DNA of 5,428 nucleotides from Patescibacteria group bacterium. Its GTDB lineage: Bacteria; Patescibacteriota; Microgenomatia; UM-FILTER-40-11. Shown here in pieces: positions 5,060-5,428 of the stretch. The notes below the pieces were generated by a model. That model did not search any database. It saw only the letters and a list, made by a program, of their open reading frames with translations, and was not told the origin of the DNA. The number at the start of each line of letters is the position of its first letter. Positions within the stretch are counted from its first letter, which is position 1. Location of the stretch: the NCBI GenBank assembly GCA_023473205.1, contig JAMCYY010000039.1:1-5428 (forward strand), read 5' to 3'. The position numbers and the translations under genes were made by a program.

Positions 5060-5428
5060 ATGGAAGAAAAGATTAGCTATAGAAAATTAAAAAATACAGA
5101 TGTTCCAGAAATTTTTTCTTTATCTTCAACTGTTTTTGCAGAAGATTTTCCTACCTATTCTTCAAAAACAGCCCAGATTTATGGGAAGCACATTTTTTCA
5201 AAAAAATATTATAAGGATTTTTTAAGTAAAAGAAAGAATTTGATCCTGGGTGCTTGGATGGGCAAAGAACTGATTGGTATTATTTGCTTGAAAAGCGAGG
5301 ACGGTGGGGTTGTCTTTGTTGATATTCTTTTTATAAAGAAGAATTATCGTGGAAAAGGAATCGGTTCAAAATTTCTTACTTTGGCCGAAAAGTGGGCATT
5401 AGATCATAAAAATCATTATCTTTGGTTA
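5060..5428 (+). CDS. GNAT family N-acetyltransferase (partial, 3' end outside window)
   Basis: An open frame runs from ATG 5060 to the window edge (123 residues, no stop). ISYRKLKNTDVPEIFSLSSTVF at residues 5-26 is the usual GNAT first strand and helix. NLILGAWMGKELIGIICL (60-77) gives the central strands. VVFVDILFIKKNYRGKGIGSK (84-104) is strand 4 plus the acetyl-CoA pyrophosphate loop, with the R/QxxGxG/A motif as R97-G-K-G-I-G102. EKWALDHKNHYLWL continues into the next helix and strand. GNAT enzymes move an acetyl group from acetyl-CoA to an amine; the acceptor cannot be predicted. An in-frame ATG at 5042, preceded by a Shine-Dalgarno-like GAGGGTGA (5029-5036), would add six residues. I prefer 5060 because TATAAT sits 6 nt before it, as at other genes here. 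It follows the UPF0489 gene by 57 bp. Confidence 0.88.
   Translation, partial: MEEKISYRKLKNTDVPEIFSLSSTVFAEDFPTYSSKTAQIYGKHIFSKKYYKDFLSKRKNLILGAWMGKELIGIICLKSEDGGVVFVDILFIKKNYRGKGIGSKFLTLAEKWALDHKNHYLWL

Noticed and set aside
1..5428. Alternative genetic code (TGA read as glycine, as in some CPR lineages)
   Set aside because: All complete frames end at TAA or TAG without needing in-frame TGA, and conserved motifs use ordinary glycine codons.

Overview
The window looks like a piece of a small, AT-rich bacterial genome, most likely from the Candidate Phyla Radiation (Patescibacteria). This is an inference, not a proof. It rests on the 88-residue coiled-coil protein, which ends in a 'KKRMDRIEDHLGLP' signature I associate with those genomes, on single-gene units of mixed function, and on core promoters set almost directly against start codons. 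The standard genetic code fits: no gene contains an in-frame TGA.

Left part (1-1745): the last 50 codons of a Lon protease run into the window on the + strand. They converge with a three-gene minus-strand block. In transcription order this block is a small coiled-coil protein (1745-1479), an alpha/beta hydrolase 5 bp later (1473-856), and an unrecognised 214-residue protein with its own promoter (807-163). An AT-rich hairpin shared by the convergent ends probably stops transcription both ways.

Middle (1746-1932): a short divergent intergenic region holds both promoters and an elaborate set of inverted repeats. These are one long bulged hairpin followed by two tandem hairpins with identical AGGTGT/ACACCT arms and 9-nt loops.

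Right part (1933-5428, all +): a complete Nudix hydrolase; a B12-binding radical SAM enzyme; a decayed Nudix relic that keeps a near copy of the intact Nudix promoter but has ACG in place of ATG; an arginase-fold UPF0489 protein; and the first part of a GNAT acetyltransferase, cut by the window edge.

Two themes stand out. First, six of the genes that start here have a -10 hexamer only 6-10 nt before the ATG, five of them without a usable Shine-Dalgarno sequence (the GNAT gene has an SD-like stretch further upstream that would serve an alternative start). This predicts leaderless or near-leaderless mRNAs. Second, a cobalamin-type radical SAM enzyme lies beside a UPF0489 arginase-like protein. 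UPF0489 includes enzymes that convert arginine to ornithine within ribosomal peptides, so a peptide-modifying pair is a testable idea. However, no precursor peptide, transporter or leader protease is visible here.
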